Positions 1 to 9,987 of a stretch of 64,000 bases of DNA are shown piece by piece. This DNA comes from Trichaptum fuscoviolaceum (lineage: Eukaryota; Basidiomycota; Agaricomycetes; Hymenochaetales; Trichaptaceae). Location: the NCBI GenBank assembly GCA_910574455.1, contig CAJSYZ010000002.1:5915671-5979670 (forward strand), read 5' to 3'. The notes below the pieces were generated by a model. That model did not search any database. It saw only the letters and a list, made by a program, of their open reading frames with translations, and was not told the DNA's origin. The position numbers were made by a program, and so were the translations under genes. How positions within the stretch are numbered: the first letter of the stretch is position 1; the number at the start of each line of letters is the position of its first letter.

Positions 1-911
1 CACTGCAGACCAGATCACTGGCTCATCGAGGTCCGATCAATTCGTCAACTATGTTGTGAAGCCTATTCTGACGAATGATAAACGAAACAGCCCAGCTCAG
101 GGAGCTATGTTCGCACTATTGGCTAACAAGTCAGCTTCTTTTATTGATTATGGGTATAGTTACTAACAGATGATTCAGGGTGCCTATCAAGTTGAATCCC
201 TCAGGAGGCAGCTCAGATCACGGCGGTGATGATCATGGTCATTCCACCAATGTGGGAGCAATCGCTGGAGGCGTCGTTGGCGGCGCCATCGCAGTCGCAG
301 CAGTGGCCCTTGCGATATTCGTTTACGTACGCCGTCGACGTATCAACAATAGGGACAGCTTTGGTAATCAAACGGAACGCATACAAGCCGTCAAACACGT
401 CAAGTCTTCAGGCTTCTCTTCTGAAGCAATATTGGAACCTATGGGTCCCATGGCACAATTCCCAGGCACCGAAAGTCAGTCTGTTTTGCTTTCGCAACCG
501 ACGCAGCAGTTGTCTTCTGTTTCACTATTGCAGAAGAGTGTGCAGTCTACCCCGTTTCCCCTCTCTTCAAGCTCTCCGCCGACATCGAGTGCCTCCCCTT
601 ACTTCGATCTTCCACCATCTAATAGCGCTGCACTCGAGAAGCAGAGGCTGATGATGCGCGCCCATGAAGATCTGGAGAACTCCAGCTCAGCGCCTTATGC
701 GCCTGTACCTTCGAGGGCTGTACCACCGCTAGCCGAAGGCAGTAGTCCTACTCACGGCTCAGCTGTCAGCTCGCAAAACACCGCTCCTGATCTGAGGTCA
801 GAGTTGGACGATTTAAGGAGAGAAGTGGAGCGGATAAGGCAGGAGCGAGAGGCCGCTCAGGAAGCACCTCCTTTGTATGATTCGGTTTTGGAAGAAGGTC
901 TGAGACGATAG
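1..911 (+). CDS. Single-pass membrane protein with coiled-coil tail, 5' end outside window
   Basis: Two exons are visible: 2-129 and 179-911, joined in frame across a 49-nt intron (130-178) with a TACTAAC branch-like site at 161-167 and a CAG acceptor. The visible 286 residues hold a short Gly/His/Asp-rich stretch, then one hydrophobic helix (about 252-330) ending in four arginines. This suggests an extracellular N terminus and a cytoplasmic tail. The tail is Ser/Pro-rich, then has a short charged coiled coil (about 795-860) and a PPLY motif near the C terminus (867-878). PPxY motifs bind WW domains of NEDD4/Rsp5 ubiquitin ligases, so trafficking or turnover through Rsp5 is possible (inference). 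The extracellular domain lies upstream, so the function is unknown. Tails of this kind are common in Agaricomycete membrane proteins of unknown role. Confidence 0.7.
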
Positions 912-1325
912 CCGTATGCTCCTTTGTCTCTTTTCTTTCCTGCCAACATATTTCATCGTTTCATTCAAGTTGTATTTGCTTGGCGAGCTGGGCCGATTTC
1001 AGTGTTTTCTTTACTGCAAACTTCTATATCCTATTTCCTTTTGACCCTCGGCTTTTATTCATTGTCAATCGTTGTCTACAGCTAGTGAATTCGATCAAAG
1101 TAATTGACATCATACTAGATGTCTGTCCTCGTTGACGTTGCACATGAGTCTGCTTGCCTCGCTCTATGAGGTAGTATCAACTTGAAGGCACTATCCTCTT
1201 CTTTCCAAATGAGCTTCGTGTCTCCCATACGGTCCCCCATCTCTTTTCGAATGAAGGATGAATGGTATGTAAATTCCAGATTCTTGACCTTTGTTGCACC
1301 TAGAAGACTAAAGATGGTGTTGTCT
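912..1325. other. Convergent intergenic region
   Basis: About 410 bases between the stop of the membrane protein and the 3' end of the F-box-like gene. It would hold the two converging 3' untranslated regions. I see no repeat or coding pattern in it. Confidence 0.5.
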
Positions 1326-2737
1326 TCAAGTTGGAATAGGCCACCGAATTAGTCGCGCAAGACGTAGCTCTGGTGGAATCAGGGTGCGTACTTCATCGAC
1401 AACTTGAATATTCCAAAAGTTTACTCCAGCGCCACATTGCAGGGCTTTTAACGTTACTTCTTCTGGATTTGGGAATCGTGGAAAGATAGAACCCGCATGG
1501 CACCTTTTCGAACCGTTCTTGTCCTGCGAACAGCGATTCTAGCCAACCATCGACAACGCTCCAAGTCTCTGCTTGATTTAACGACAACTTGAACGTGACC
1601 AGGTTCGGAAACGAAAGGTGACGCATCAATTGGCCTAGGTGCTCATGATGACAGCCGTTCGAAAGCCAAGACACTTCGAGTGATATAACTTCCTCTAGGA
1701 CCACGTGCTGCGATTCAGTGTCATCGAAGTCACAGTCCTCCAGAACGAGCTTCAAAATCCGTATCTGAGAATTGTCCCCCAGAAAGTTCAAAAGCTTGTC
1801 GGGACTGTTAATAAAGCCGTACGGACGAATTATTCCTGTCACTGAAGTCACTGTCCGCAACAAACGACCTCGAGGAATGAAGTTTTCGAACGTGAATTGG
1901 CGCAAGTTTGGCATTGCCCACGAAGTGTAAAAACGGGGATCATTGTTTAGGATACTATCATCGTCTTCAAAATACGCATCTTTCAGATGAATGGCAAGTG
2001 TTTGCAACTCGGGAAGTAGCCTGGTGCAACTGCTTATAAATTGGAGAAAGTTGGGGTGGTACCCAGCCATGTGAAGAATGAAAGCCCCCCAACGATTCGA
2101 GTGCTGTGCAACGTGTAGGATGAACTGTTCCAAAGATGAAAGCATGTTTTGTGTTTTGTAGTCCCAATCCACATGGATTATCACGTTGAGGGACAAGTTT
2201 TGGCTTCTCGTCAGATACGTTTCCAACAGAGGTTTCGTGAAGTCCGATGAAATTGTAGTCCACAGCCCTGAAAATGACAGTGCTGCTCCTCGTAGCTTTT
2301 GGCACGTATGTGAAAAAGGCAATATCAGCGGGAGTCGAATCTTGTCGGGATCCCCTTGAATCTCCTTTGCATTAACACATAGGATCTCGACCGGTAATGA
2401 TATGAGACCTCCTTCCATCGTAGAGTGAGAGATTCCCATCTCATCCAAAGCAGTAGAAACCTTTGATTCCAGAACAGATATTGTTTTCTAGATTCCATTA
2501 GTCAAGATTTGGAGCATTGACAGGATGGCCGAGGCATGGTGTGTTGCCTCTTTTATAGACGAGATCGGGAAGAAGCTCCACAGGTCTCTTCAACACCGTT
2601 AGAATAGAATACATTTTAATCATCTAAAATGGTACGTACCCGCTAGAGAGCACTTCATCTATGTTTAAGTCCCTTCCCGTCTTCAAGGCCGTAAGGAGGT
2701 GAAGGAGGGGATCAAGATCTTCAACTTCTCTGTCCAT
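1326..2737 (-). CDS. F-box-like protein, probable frameshift near the 3' end
   Basis: Agaricomycete F-box-like protein, a likely substrate adaptor of an SCF ubiquitin ligase. Exon 1 (2737-2640) starts MDREVEDLDP and ends at a GTACGT donor. A short second exon follows (about 2603-2579, alternative donor possible), and the main exon begins near 2491 with a coiled stretch (KTISVLESKV) and the core LPVEIL...SHTCQKLR...LW. The track frame runs open to 1393, but its last ~35 codons do not look like this family. The neighbouring frame from about 1500 down to the stop at 1326 reads FPNPEEVTLKALQCG and IPPELRLARLIRWP, which fit the usual F-box C terminus. I see no intron that joins the two frames, so a one-base indel near 1490-1510 is the simplest explanation: a recent pseudogene or a sequence error. 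The exon 2 donor is uncertain. Confidence 0.65.
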
Positions 2738-2939
2738 TTATCCTTTTGCTAGGTGAGTTAGAGCTTATGCAGATAAGTAGTCTGGATGCTGTAAGTGAGC
2801 AATATTAAACAGGCGCGGTTTTGGACTTCGTGGTGAGAGTGAGAAAGAGAACCGGTAACTTGAAGATGCGAGAACTCGGGTCCAAGTTCGGCAAGTCCGT
2901 GTCCCACGCATAAACTTTTGCGTGCCAGTGCACAGTAAG

Positions 2940-3959
2940 CGGCTGTACGAAAAGGCCGCCTACAAGTGCCGCCGCTGCCGCATGCAGCCGCCTACAAGTA
3001 CCGCCGCTGCCGCATGCAGTAGGCGGCACTTTCTATACAGGACCGCATGCAGTAGGCGGTCATTGTACAAAGTGCCGCCTACGGTCTCGTAAGTGACCGG
3101 GGGCAAGAGCCCCGATAATATCTCAGATCTATCTAAGACCAAATACTTAAATGTCACGAGACTATGCTCTGGGTCACTCTTTAGTAAATATATTCTCATA
3201 CAATTTACTTAAGTCAATATTGTGTGTATTAAGTTAGTTGAAAGAATTATATTAAGTGTTGTTAAGTTAAAATCAGGACAAATATACTGTGTGACTTGGT
3301 GTCCGAGAACAGCCTGAGGGGACAAGCGGACAACTTGAAGGATTACCGAAAACCGGGTAACGGGCATTGACATGTTTTACAAAGACTTCTCATCGACTTC
3401 CTACACCTTCTATACATGTGCCATTTTGGTCTCTATTTCTTGTAGTTAATTATCATTTATTTTATATCTTATTAGTACATTACAGTAGACAGTACTGTGA
3501 TTGTTTTATATCTAAACTACTTCTGCTATGCAAGTAATCATATTGTCGTATGCAAGACCTACAACTTGATGAGTGGCTGTGGGAAACTGAATGCATAGCT
3601 GTGTTTGTACCTGAGTCTAGTACGCTTTGGGAAGGATCGGGACCCCGTTGCAACTCTGCATGCGGCTTGACTGCAGTCTTCAAGCCTGTATGCGGTAGTG
3701 TATGCGGCACTTCAGTGGCTGTGCCAGGGTTTGCATGTGGCATTTTTGACAGGTAGGCGGCAGTTTTGACAGGTAGGCGGCACTGCATGCGGCAGTTTGG
3801 ACAGCTGTGGCACATGCAATGACTTCATTAATTTCTACAGTATTTTATCTTATTTATCATTGGTTCCGTGTCTGCAGTCATGCATGCGGCAGCGGCAATA
3901 CTTGTAGGCGGCTGCATGCGGCAGCGGCGGCACTTGTAGGCGGCCTTTTCGTCAGGCCG
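2940..3959. mobile_element. 1.0-kb terminal-inverted-repeat element, non-autonomous
   Basis: The two ends are inverted copies of each other over about 78 bp (2940-3019 and 3881-3959) and contain alternating GCATGCGGCAG and TTGTAGGCGGC motifs. The outer ends read CGGCTGTACGAAAAGG and, reversed, CGGCCTGACGAAAAGG. The element is flanked by a perfect 9-bp direct repeat, CACAGTAAG (2931-2939 and 3960-3968). More copies of the ATGCGGC/AGGCGGC motif are scattered inside at 3655-3800. There is no transposase ORF; the short ORFs follow the repeat. A 9-bp duplication with long terminal repeats suggests a Mutator-like source, but the superfamily is not settled. Confidence 0.8.
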
Positions 3960-4225
3960 CACAGTAAGCAGGCAGCCCACTTCTTTACTACAAACCCTCA
4001 TGTTCATGTCGTTGCATGCATGTATCCACCCATTTTACTCTCATAATGGGGCAAATCACTTGAATATCTGGCTAAATGAAGCACTGAGTCTTAGTCGTTA
4101 CTGCGAGTCTCTCGTCTTACAACTTATCTTTTATCCTCAACGTTCGGGCCATCCACTATCAAATACATAGTCGATTTACGCTTTTCAAGTGCACAAGCGT
4201 CATTTGTCGAGACGAAGTTTCGACC
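3960..4225. other. Intergenic region after the TIR element
   Basis: Begins with the right target duplication (3960-3968) and runs up to the decayed kinase-like copy. It would be the promoter region of that copy. No other feature was seen. Confidence 0.4.
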
Positions 4226-7200
4226 ATACCTGAGAGAGTTTTCCTCCCCTATCCCTTTGACGACACCAACTCTGAAGCGATCAGGAGCTACTGTGAGCCT
4301 TTGCTGGAGGCCCGCGAGCGAGCTCAGGATAACACTCAAACCTGGTTTGGTCTTTCCATTGAAACTGTGTTGCGAGGCTAGGTCTACTCCATATACTCGT
4401 CCTTTGCCTTGGTTCGCCAACAAGGAAGATGTTTACTCGTGCGAACTTCTTCAGGCTCTACAGGAGGTGTCGGGATCCCCCAGGACCCCAACATGTCTAA
4501 GGCAATCCCGAACAGAACCCGGTATACTGAAACCCGAAATCGCGACCTTGGCTAAGATCCCGAAAGGATCCCCCGCTCTCTGATCCCGGAAGAACCTCTG
4601 CTTCGCCATGCATTCTCCTGCTAAGAGTCCCGCCCCGCTACGACCTCCTCGCCCCTGCTTGTCCTCGCCCACGTCTCCTCGTCAGTCCCCCGCCTCGTCC
4701 CCGTGTCTCGATCCATCCCTAGCCCGCCTCGTCGTTCCCCCGACTCTAGGATGATCCCCCGCTCGCTCCCTGCTCCCGTCATGCTCTGTTCCCCGCTCCA
4801 GCGAACCCCGTACCTCGCCATAGTCCCGAAGTCACTCACCATAGCCACAGCCATAGCCATAGCCTGCCACAGCCATAGCCATAGCCATAGCTATCCCAGA
4901 CCTCGTAGGTCCTCGACTATGCCCGGATACCAGATCCCGGCCTCGCGTCCACAGTCATGAAGTGCAGTTAGGAGATTGATCCACTGCGTCCAAAGCCGAC
5001 CTCTGTCTGGCCTTGAGTAAGCCAACACGACAGCGGTCAAGGATTGCTGTCCCGCAATCCTGCCCGGTCACGAACCCTGCCCTGCGCTCGTCCTGCCACG
5101 GTGCCCTAGCTAACCCCTTCGACACCCTGTGCCTCTCGACCTGCCCTCGTTCGTCCCTAGCCTGCCCCGCCAGGAACCCCGCCTCGCCGCGAACGCTGTC
5201 AAGCGTCCTCTCTGACAATCCCGCAACCCATGCTCGTTCCCGGTTGGAGTCCCGTCAAGACTCCCCCACTCGTCCTGGTTGGAGTCCCGCCAAACTCCCC
5301 CCGCTCGTTTCCCGACTAGAGTCCCGCCAGACTCCCCCGCTCATTCCCGGTAGAATCCCGCTACGATTCCCGGTCGAACCCTGTCTCGGTTCCCGGTCGA
5401 AACCCAAGCTCGACTCCCGGTCGAAACCCGATCTCGATTCCCTGCATGATCCCATCGCAAATCGCGCGAGTTTCCCGTCATCCAAGGGAAACCCCTTAGC
5501 TTCCCCGCTCCTTGATGCTAACCCCGTCTCGAGATAGCCCCAGGTGATTGGCCTGGCCACGCACGTGCCAGCCAACTAGTCTCGCTAGTAGCGTCCTGTC
5601 CCGGCCCGCAGACCACATTCCCGCCACCCCGTGTGCGGGATTGATCTCATTGTCCGCAAGGACTCGAACCCCGTCCTTAGTCGCCCTGCCCCGCGCGCGC
5701 CTCGCGATTAGGCTTTGTTACGACATCGAAACACTGGCCTCGTCGAGGTTGGTCCCTGTCGATCCCCCGCAACCCTGATCCACGCCAGAAGTTGCCTGCA
5801 ACTTATCCCGAGACGATGTATGCATTACATCCGCCCCCCACGCTCGTTACCCCGCTGCCTGTGCGCCAGCTTGATACCTCGCGCACAATTACATTCCTTT
5901 AGTTCTCTTTGTTTCACTTGACCATGCTTCACGCTCGTTCCCTTAGATCTTGCCCAGATGTTCCCCGCACCGAATCCCGGTTCCCGGATTCACATCACTG
6001 TATGCGCGGCCTTCGCCCGCAAGATTGTGTAACTAGTTAGTTGCGCGTTTGTGCATGCCCGTTCCCTGTAGATTCTGCCCCGTAGATAAATACCTGTCAC
6101 CACCGTAAGGAGCACTCACTTTTGTCCTCTTGTCGAGTGCTTCCTTAGGTGTGTTTCTGTCTTGTCTCTAGTGTAGTTTTACAATGCTAACTTGTCGAGT
6201 GCTTCCTTAGGGAACCTCCTCCTGATACAGAAGTGTTGCCTTGAGATCCCGGTTATCCTGAGCTCTCTGCTCCCGTCCTGAGCACGCCTGCTCTCTGGCT
6301 CTCTTGTCTCTGTCTTGTCCCGGATCCCGCTCTGCAAATCCCGCCTTGAGTCCTGCCCAGAATCCCGCTCTGAGATTCCCGCCAGAATCCCGCTCTAAGA
6401 TTCCCGCCAGAATCCCGCTCTGAGATTCCCGCACGAATCCCGAACGAACCCCGCTCTGCGATTCCCGCACGAATCCCAGTCTGAGATTCCCGAACGAATC
6501 CCCCCCTAAGATTCCCGCAAGAATCCCGCTCTGCGATTCCCGGTCTGCGCGTTTCCCCGCGCCTCGACTCTGTTTCCCCGCGCCTCGACTCTGCCTTCCC
6601 CGCCTCGACTCTGACTCCGTCCCGTCCTCGCCTCGAGCCCCCTTGCGTCTCGCCCCCGCAGCCCCGCTTCCCGCGCAACTCCGTTGGCGTTGTAGCGTCC
6701 TTAACGGTTCCCTACGCCTTCTCCGCTGCCGCGCGCTCTCCCAGGCCTTGCCCCGGAAGCCGCTAACGCGCCCCGGCCCCCAGGTTCCCCCCAGGTTGTA
6801 ACAGGAGGGCCCGGATAAATACTCTCAAGTGTGGGTTGCATCGGTGCAGCCTGTGGAGGGAAATTCCCCAAGCAAGAGCACTAAGATAGTCCTCAAGATC
6901 TTGCAACCTTCCCTCTTGTATCTTCCGGACTCCGATTATGCTTGGCGGGAGACCTATGTAAATCCCGAAGAACTTTCCGGGAACGAAGATTTAGCGTATT
7001 CTGAACTCACGGGTATTCAAGGCATATTTATACCCTATAACTTCGGGAAGCAACAGGCATGTTTTTCTCCTTTTTCTTCGCATTGCACTAGTAACTAAAA
7101 CTCTGTCAGTTCGTCACACCATCGGGCGAAAGTGCTTGTGTTCTTGCTATGGAGTACATTGACGGAGATAATGTTGCGCGGTTCGCATACAGACTTCAAT

Positions 7201-7636
7201 TAAAGAGCCTAACCGACGATGCTCCTCTCACGGAAGAGAATGTAGAAATACTTGGGAGTGTGGTAGGCTGTTCTCTGTTTTTTTCACAAGGACACATTCC
7301 GAATATGAACCTTACTCACAGTACCGATCCATGACGAACATCATGAAAGCCATTGTGGAGGCCGATGTCAAATTAGGCGACGTACGAGCTCAAAATTTCA
7401 TTGTCATCCGTGGTACCAGCCTCGTAGTCGCAGTTGCCTTTGCGGACGCCTACTACGGTTATCGCCATGATAAGGACAGAAGATGGGGTGTCAATGCTGT
7501 GAGGCAGGCATTCCTTGACTCCTTTCGCGCATATAAGGATGTAGTTTTCGACTGGGTCAATAATAATATGCCTGAAGACGTACGGGGTTATTATAGACTG
7601 CACAAAAGCAATAAAAACATTGTTCCTGTGTGGTAA
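4226..7636 (+). pseudogene. Kinase-like gene copy 1, split by a solo LTR
   Basis: Dead tandem paralogue of the gene at 7949-8987. The first exon runs from 4226 to the LTR and resumes at 6804; exon 2 is 7110-7262 and exon 3 is 7322-7636, at the same splice positions as the intact copy. Lesions: the start codon of copy 2 is ATA here (4226-4228); the frame shifts near 4370 between ...LSIETV and KLCCEARS; a 2.3-kb LTR sits inside exon 1; the first donor is GCATGT instead of GTGCGT. The downstream exons keep kinase-fold motifs (IVLKILQPS, MEYIDGDNV). The C terminus runs 18 codons further than copy 2, to ...NKNIVPVW, which suggests copy 2 has lost its original end. The LTR promoter points into the 3' exons, so transcription of the remnant is possible (inference). 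Confidence 0.85.
4468..6803 (+). mobile_element. Solo LTR of a retrotransposon, 2336 bp
   Basis: Starts TGTCGGG and ends GTTGTAACA, so it has the TG...CA ends of an LTR. It is flanked by the 5-bp target duplication GGAGG (4463-4467 and 6804-6808), and removing it plus one GGAGG restores the kinase-like exon. There is no gag-pol and no second LTR, so it is a solo LTR left by recombination, although 2.3 kb is long for one. It is C-rich with a CCATAG microsatellite (about 4840-4895) and irregular GATTCCCG/GAATCCCG repeats (6350-6540). A TATA-like GATAAATACC near 6083, followed by a T-rich stretch with a duplicated TTGTCGAGTGCTTCCTTAGG (about 6131 and 6193), may mark the transcription start and R region. 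The ORFs inside are repeat translations, not genes. Confidence 0.8.
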
Positions 7637-7948
7637 TAAGCATGTACGTTGGCTGTACAGACTAGGACTACTATCAGTCTGACATTGATGACTTTTAAGT
7701 GAACCCTGTGAGAATACTAAATATTAATATAAATGTACGTATCTGCTTCAAGTTATTCGCCGTCAACGCCCGATTCATATCTCATTCTCTTTCATTCATC
7801 TATTCTTTTAGGATTCACTCCTGTCACATAGATTTGTGATACGCTCGATGAAACTACGGCGCCCCTAATACATCCGATGGGCATGCTATAAAGGTGAGGA
7901 AGATGTAAGGGACATACATGTAAGCGCACCACATCATCCACTGTCATT
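7637..7948. other. Intergenic region between the two kinase-like copies
   Basis: About 310 bases that would hold the 3' end of copy 1 and the promoter of copy 2. A TATA-like GCTATAAAGG lies near 7887, about 60 bases before the ATG. No repeat was seen. Confidence 0.4.
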
Positions 7949-8987
7949 ATGCCCGAGCATATCTACATCCCCCCTCCATTTGACAGAACCGACGACGACG
8001 ATATACAGAGATACTATGATGCCATAGTTATCTCTCGAAATCTGGCTCTGGCCAATCCACTAAAATCAAACCTGGTCTTGTCACTCAAGCTGCATTTTAA
8101 GGCCAACTCGTCTCCAACATCCCGTCCTTTGCCGTGGTTTTCCAAGAAAGAAGGGACATACGCATGTCAACTATTAGAATTGTTGCAAGAGGGACCGGAT
8201 AGATATTCACAAGTCTGGATTGCGCTCGTGAAGCCAATCCATGATACCTCAGTGTCCGAAGAGGCTAGGATAGTCCTTAAAATATTTCAACCATCGCTTT
8301 CGTTCATTCCGGACCCTGAATATGACTGGAGCGGGGAGTATGCGAATCCGGAAGAGCTCGCTAAGAACGAGGATCAGGCTTATACTGTGCTTGCCGATAT
8401 CCAGGGTACCTATATTCCGTACTACTATGGGATGCAAGAAGTGCGTTTATATCCTACATTTTATATCCTCTAAATTTTAATTGTATCTTTGCTGACCACG
8501 AGTAATGCTTAGATTATAACACCATCTGGAGAGAAATCTTGGGTTGCAGCAATGGAATACATTGACGGAGATAATGTTGCGAAGTTCGCATATGATTTAC
8601 AAGAAAAGAGCCTCACCAACGGTGCACCTCTTACGGAGGAGAATGTAGAGATACTTGGTAGCGTGGTGAGCTTTTTGTTGATCCCTCACGAGAGCACATG
8701 TTGAAAGTACTCCGTACTCAAAGTATCGTTCTATGACGAACGTAATGACATCAATCATAGAAGCCGACGTCTATCTGATGGACTTGCGGACTCAAAATTC
8801 TATTGTGATACGCGGTACCAACCATGTTGTCGCTGTTGACTTTGCTTCTGCTTTCTACGGCTATCGAAATGACGAGGATAAAAGACGCAGGTTCAACTTA
8901 GTGCGCCAGGCGTTCCTTGAATCCTTCCTATTATATAAAGACCTCGTTTTCGATTGGATTGAAGAGAATATGCCTGAAGACATATGA
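7949..8987 (+). CDS. Kinase-fold (PKL) protein, intact copy 2
   Basis: Three exons, 7949-8440, 8513-8665 and 8724-8987, give 302 residues. The introns (72 and 58 nt) are both phase 0 with GTGCGT and GTGAGC donors. The protein is a divergent kinase fold: IVLKIF is a VAIK-like strand with its lysine (about residue 108), NEDQAY can serve as helix C, MEYIDGDN as the hinge, DLRTQN (235-240) as a catalytic loop with Asp and Asn, and AVDFASA (252-258) holds the metal-binding Asp-Phe without the usual glycine. The layout resembles aminoglycoside/choline-kinase-type folds common in Agaricomycetes; the substrate is unknown. The stop falls 18 codons before the end of the tandem copy, because CGG in copy 1 aligns with TGA here. 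It probably keeps kinase activity, but that is inference. Confidence 0.75.
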
Positions 8988-9404
8988 GGCTGATACAAAT
9001 GCACCAAATAAATAGAAATACCGCTCCTGCATGTTTTGAGTATACTATCCAGATTTATGATAGATCGAGAAAGAGACTTTGGATAATTTGATAGTATTGT
9101 TCATTTTCTGCTTGAGTTGCGCAATGGGATTGTGATAAAGATTATGTTGAGAGACCATATACTAAATATAAGCAAAAAAGCTGAGCTTGATATCTGTTTG
9201 ATGTGATTTACTGAACTCACGCCAATATGTATCGATGATGGTGCCAGGCAGCCATAGGCATTTGCCAACCAAGACTGAACTTTTAAGGCTGAGTTTGAAC
9301 CCTGGGAAAAGCTTTGTAGTGCCACTGCCCTGGCTGATGATTAGTCATCTTCAAGTTGGTGATAAAATGGCCGGAGACTCGAGTTGAGCAACCGCCATGC
9401 TCGT
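8988..9404. other. Intergenic, no gene seen
   Basis: About 417 AT-rich bases between the kinase-like gene and the first rolling-circle element. No convincing ORF or repeat. Confidence 0.4.
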
Positions 9405-9987
9405 ATTATTTGCGAACGCTGTGGGTGCACAGCAGAGCCCGCTACCAATGTTGGGTAGTTCTATTACATTTTAGAATGTATAATTTTCTTATATATACAT
9501 ATGTGACAATGATTATAAGTTATAAGAGTCTTTTTTTATGCAAATGAAAGGAGGCCGTCCGTGTCCGCGTCCTCGTCCGGCGCGCTCGCTTTGCTCGCGC
9601 CCCCGTTCTCGGACACCGAGTCGCACAACATTGTGAATGATATAAGTAACTTGTAAGTACGTATTTAGTGATTATAATTTATACAAGATATTTTATGTGA
9701 AAAGGAAGCTGTGCGGCATCCTTGTCCGCCGCGCTCGCTTCGCTCGCGCAACCCGGACACGGAGACTGTGCTATTTGAGCTCAATTGGACTTAAGTAAAC
9801 TTAATTAACTTAATGCATCCATTGTAAGCAATTTAAGTAACTTGTAAGTGAACCTAAGTTCGGCACTTTGTATTTACCGGAAGGCCGGCCTAGACTAAAG
9901 GCACATGACATTCACGTGATAAATAAGGTTTTGCTTGTAAAAAGTGACAATCAGTACGCCTTTAGAACCCGCTAGGGGTAGCGGGAA
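9405..9987 (-). mobile_element. Short Helentron-like element without cargo (Z, left copy)
   Basis: Read on the minus strand, the 5' end at 9987 is TTCCCGCTACCCC, followed by a CCCGCTA/TAGCGGG hairpin. The 3' end holds GGTAGCGGG (internal partner of the 5' terminus), then a GCTGTG/CACAGC hairpin, then CGTTCGCAAA near 9408. This asymmetric inverted repeat plus 3' hairpin is what is known for Helentron/Helitron2 elements. It is a near copy of 35002-35562, but that copy lacks 22 bp of a GC-rich palindrome (about 9738-9760). Two GC-rich blocks (9550-9610, 9715-9765) sit in AT-rich DNA. No ORF. The 3' boundary is set by where the two copies stop matching. Confidence 0.65.

Noticed and set aside
3480..3815. 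ORFs of 68-111 codons inside the 1.0-kb inverted-repeat element
   Set aside because: They track the ATGCGGC/AGGCGGC motif array and show no transposase motif.
6340..6545. Short repeats with spacers that might look like a CRISPR array
   Set aside because: Repeat length and spacing are irregular, the genome is eukaryotic, and the repeats lie inside an LTR.
6207..6678. Overlapping minus-strand ORFs of 87 and 141 codons inside the LTR
   Set aside because: They are translations of irregular GATTCCCG/GAATCCCG repeats (repeating GxSxxGI patterns) in a C-rich LTR. No start context, no family, and the LTR explains the region.
9540..9780. GC-rich GCGCTCGC blocks as possible bacterial contamination
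   Set aside because: They occur at matching places in both copies of element Z and are flanked by fungal element sequence.
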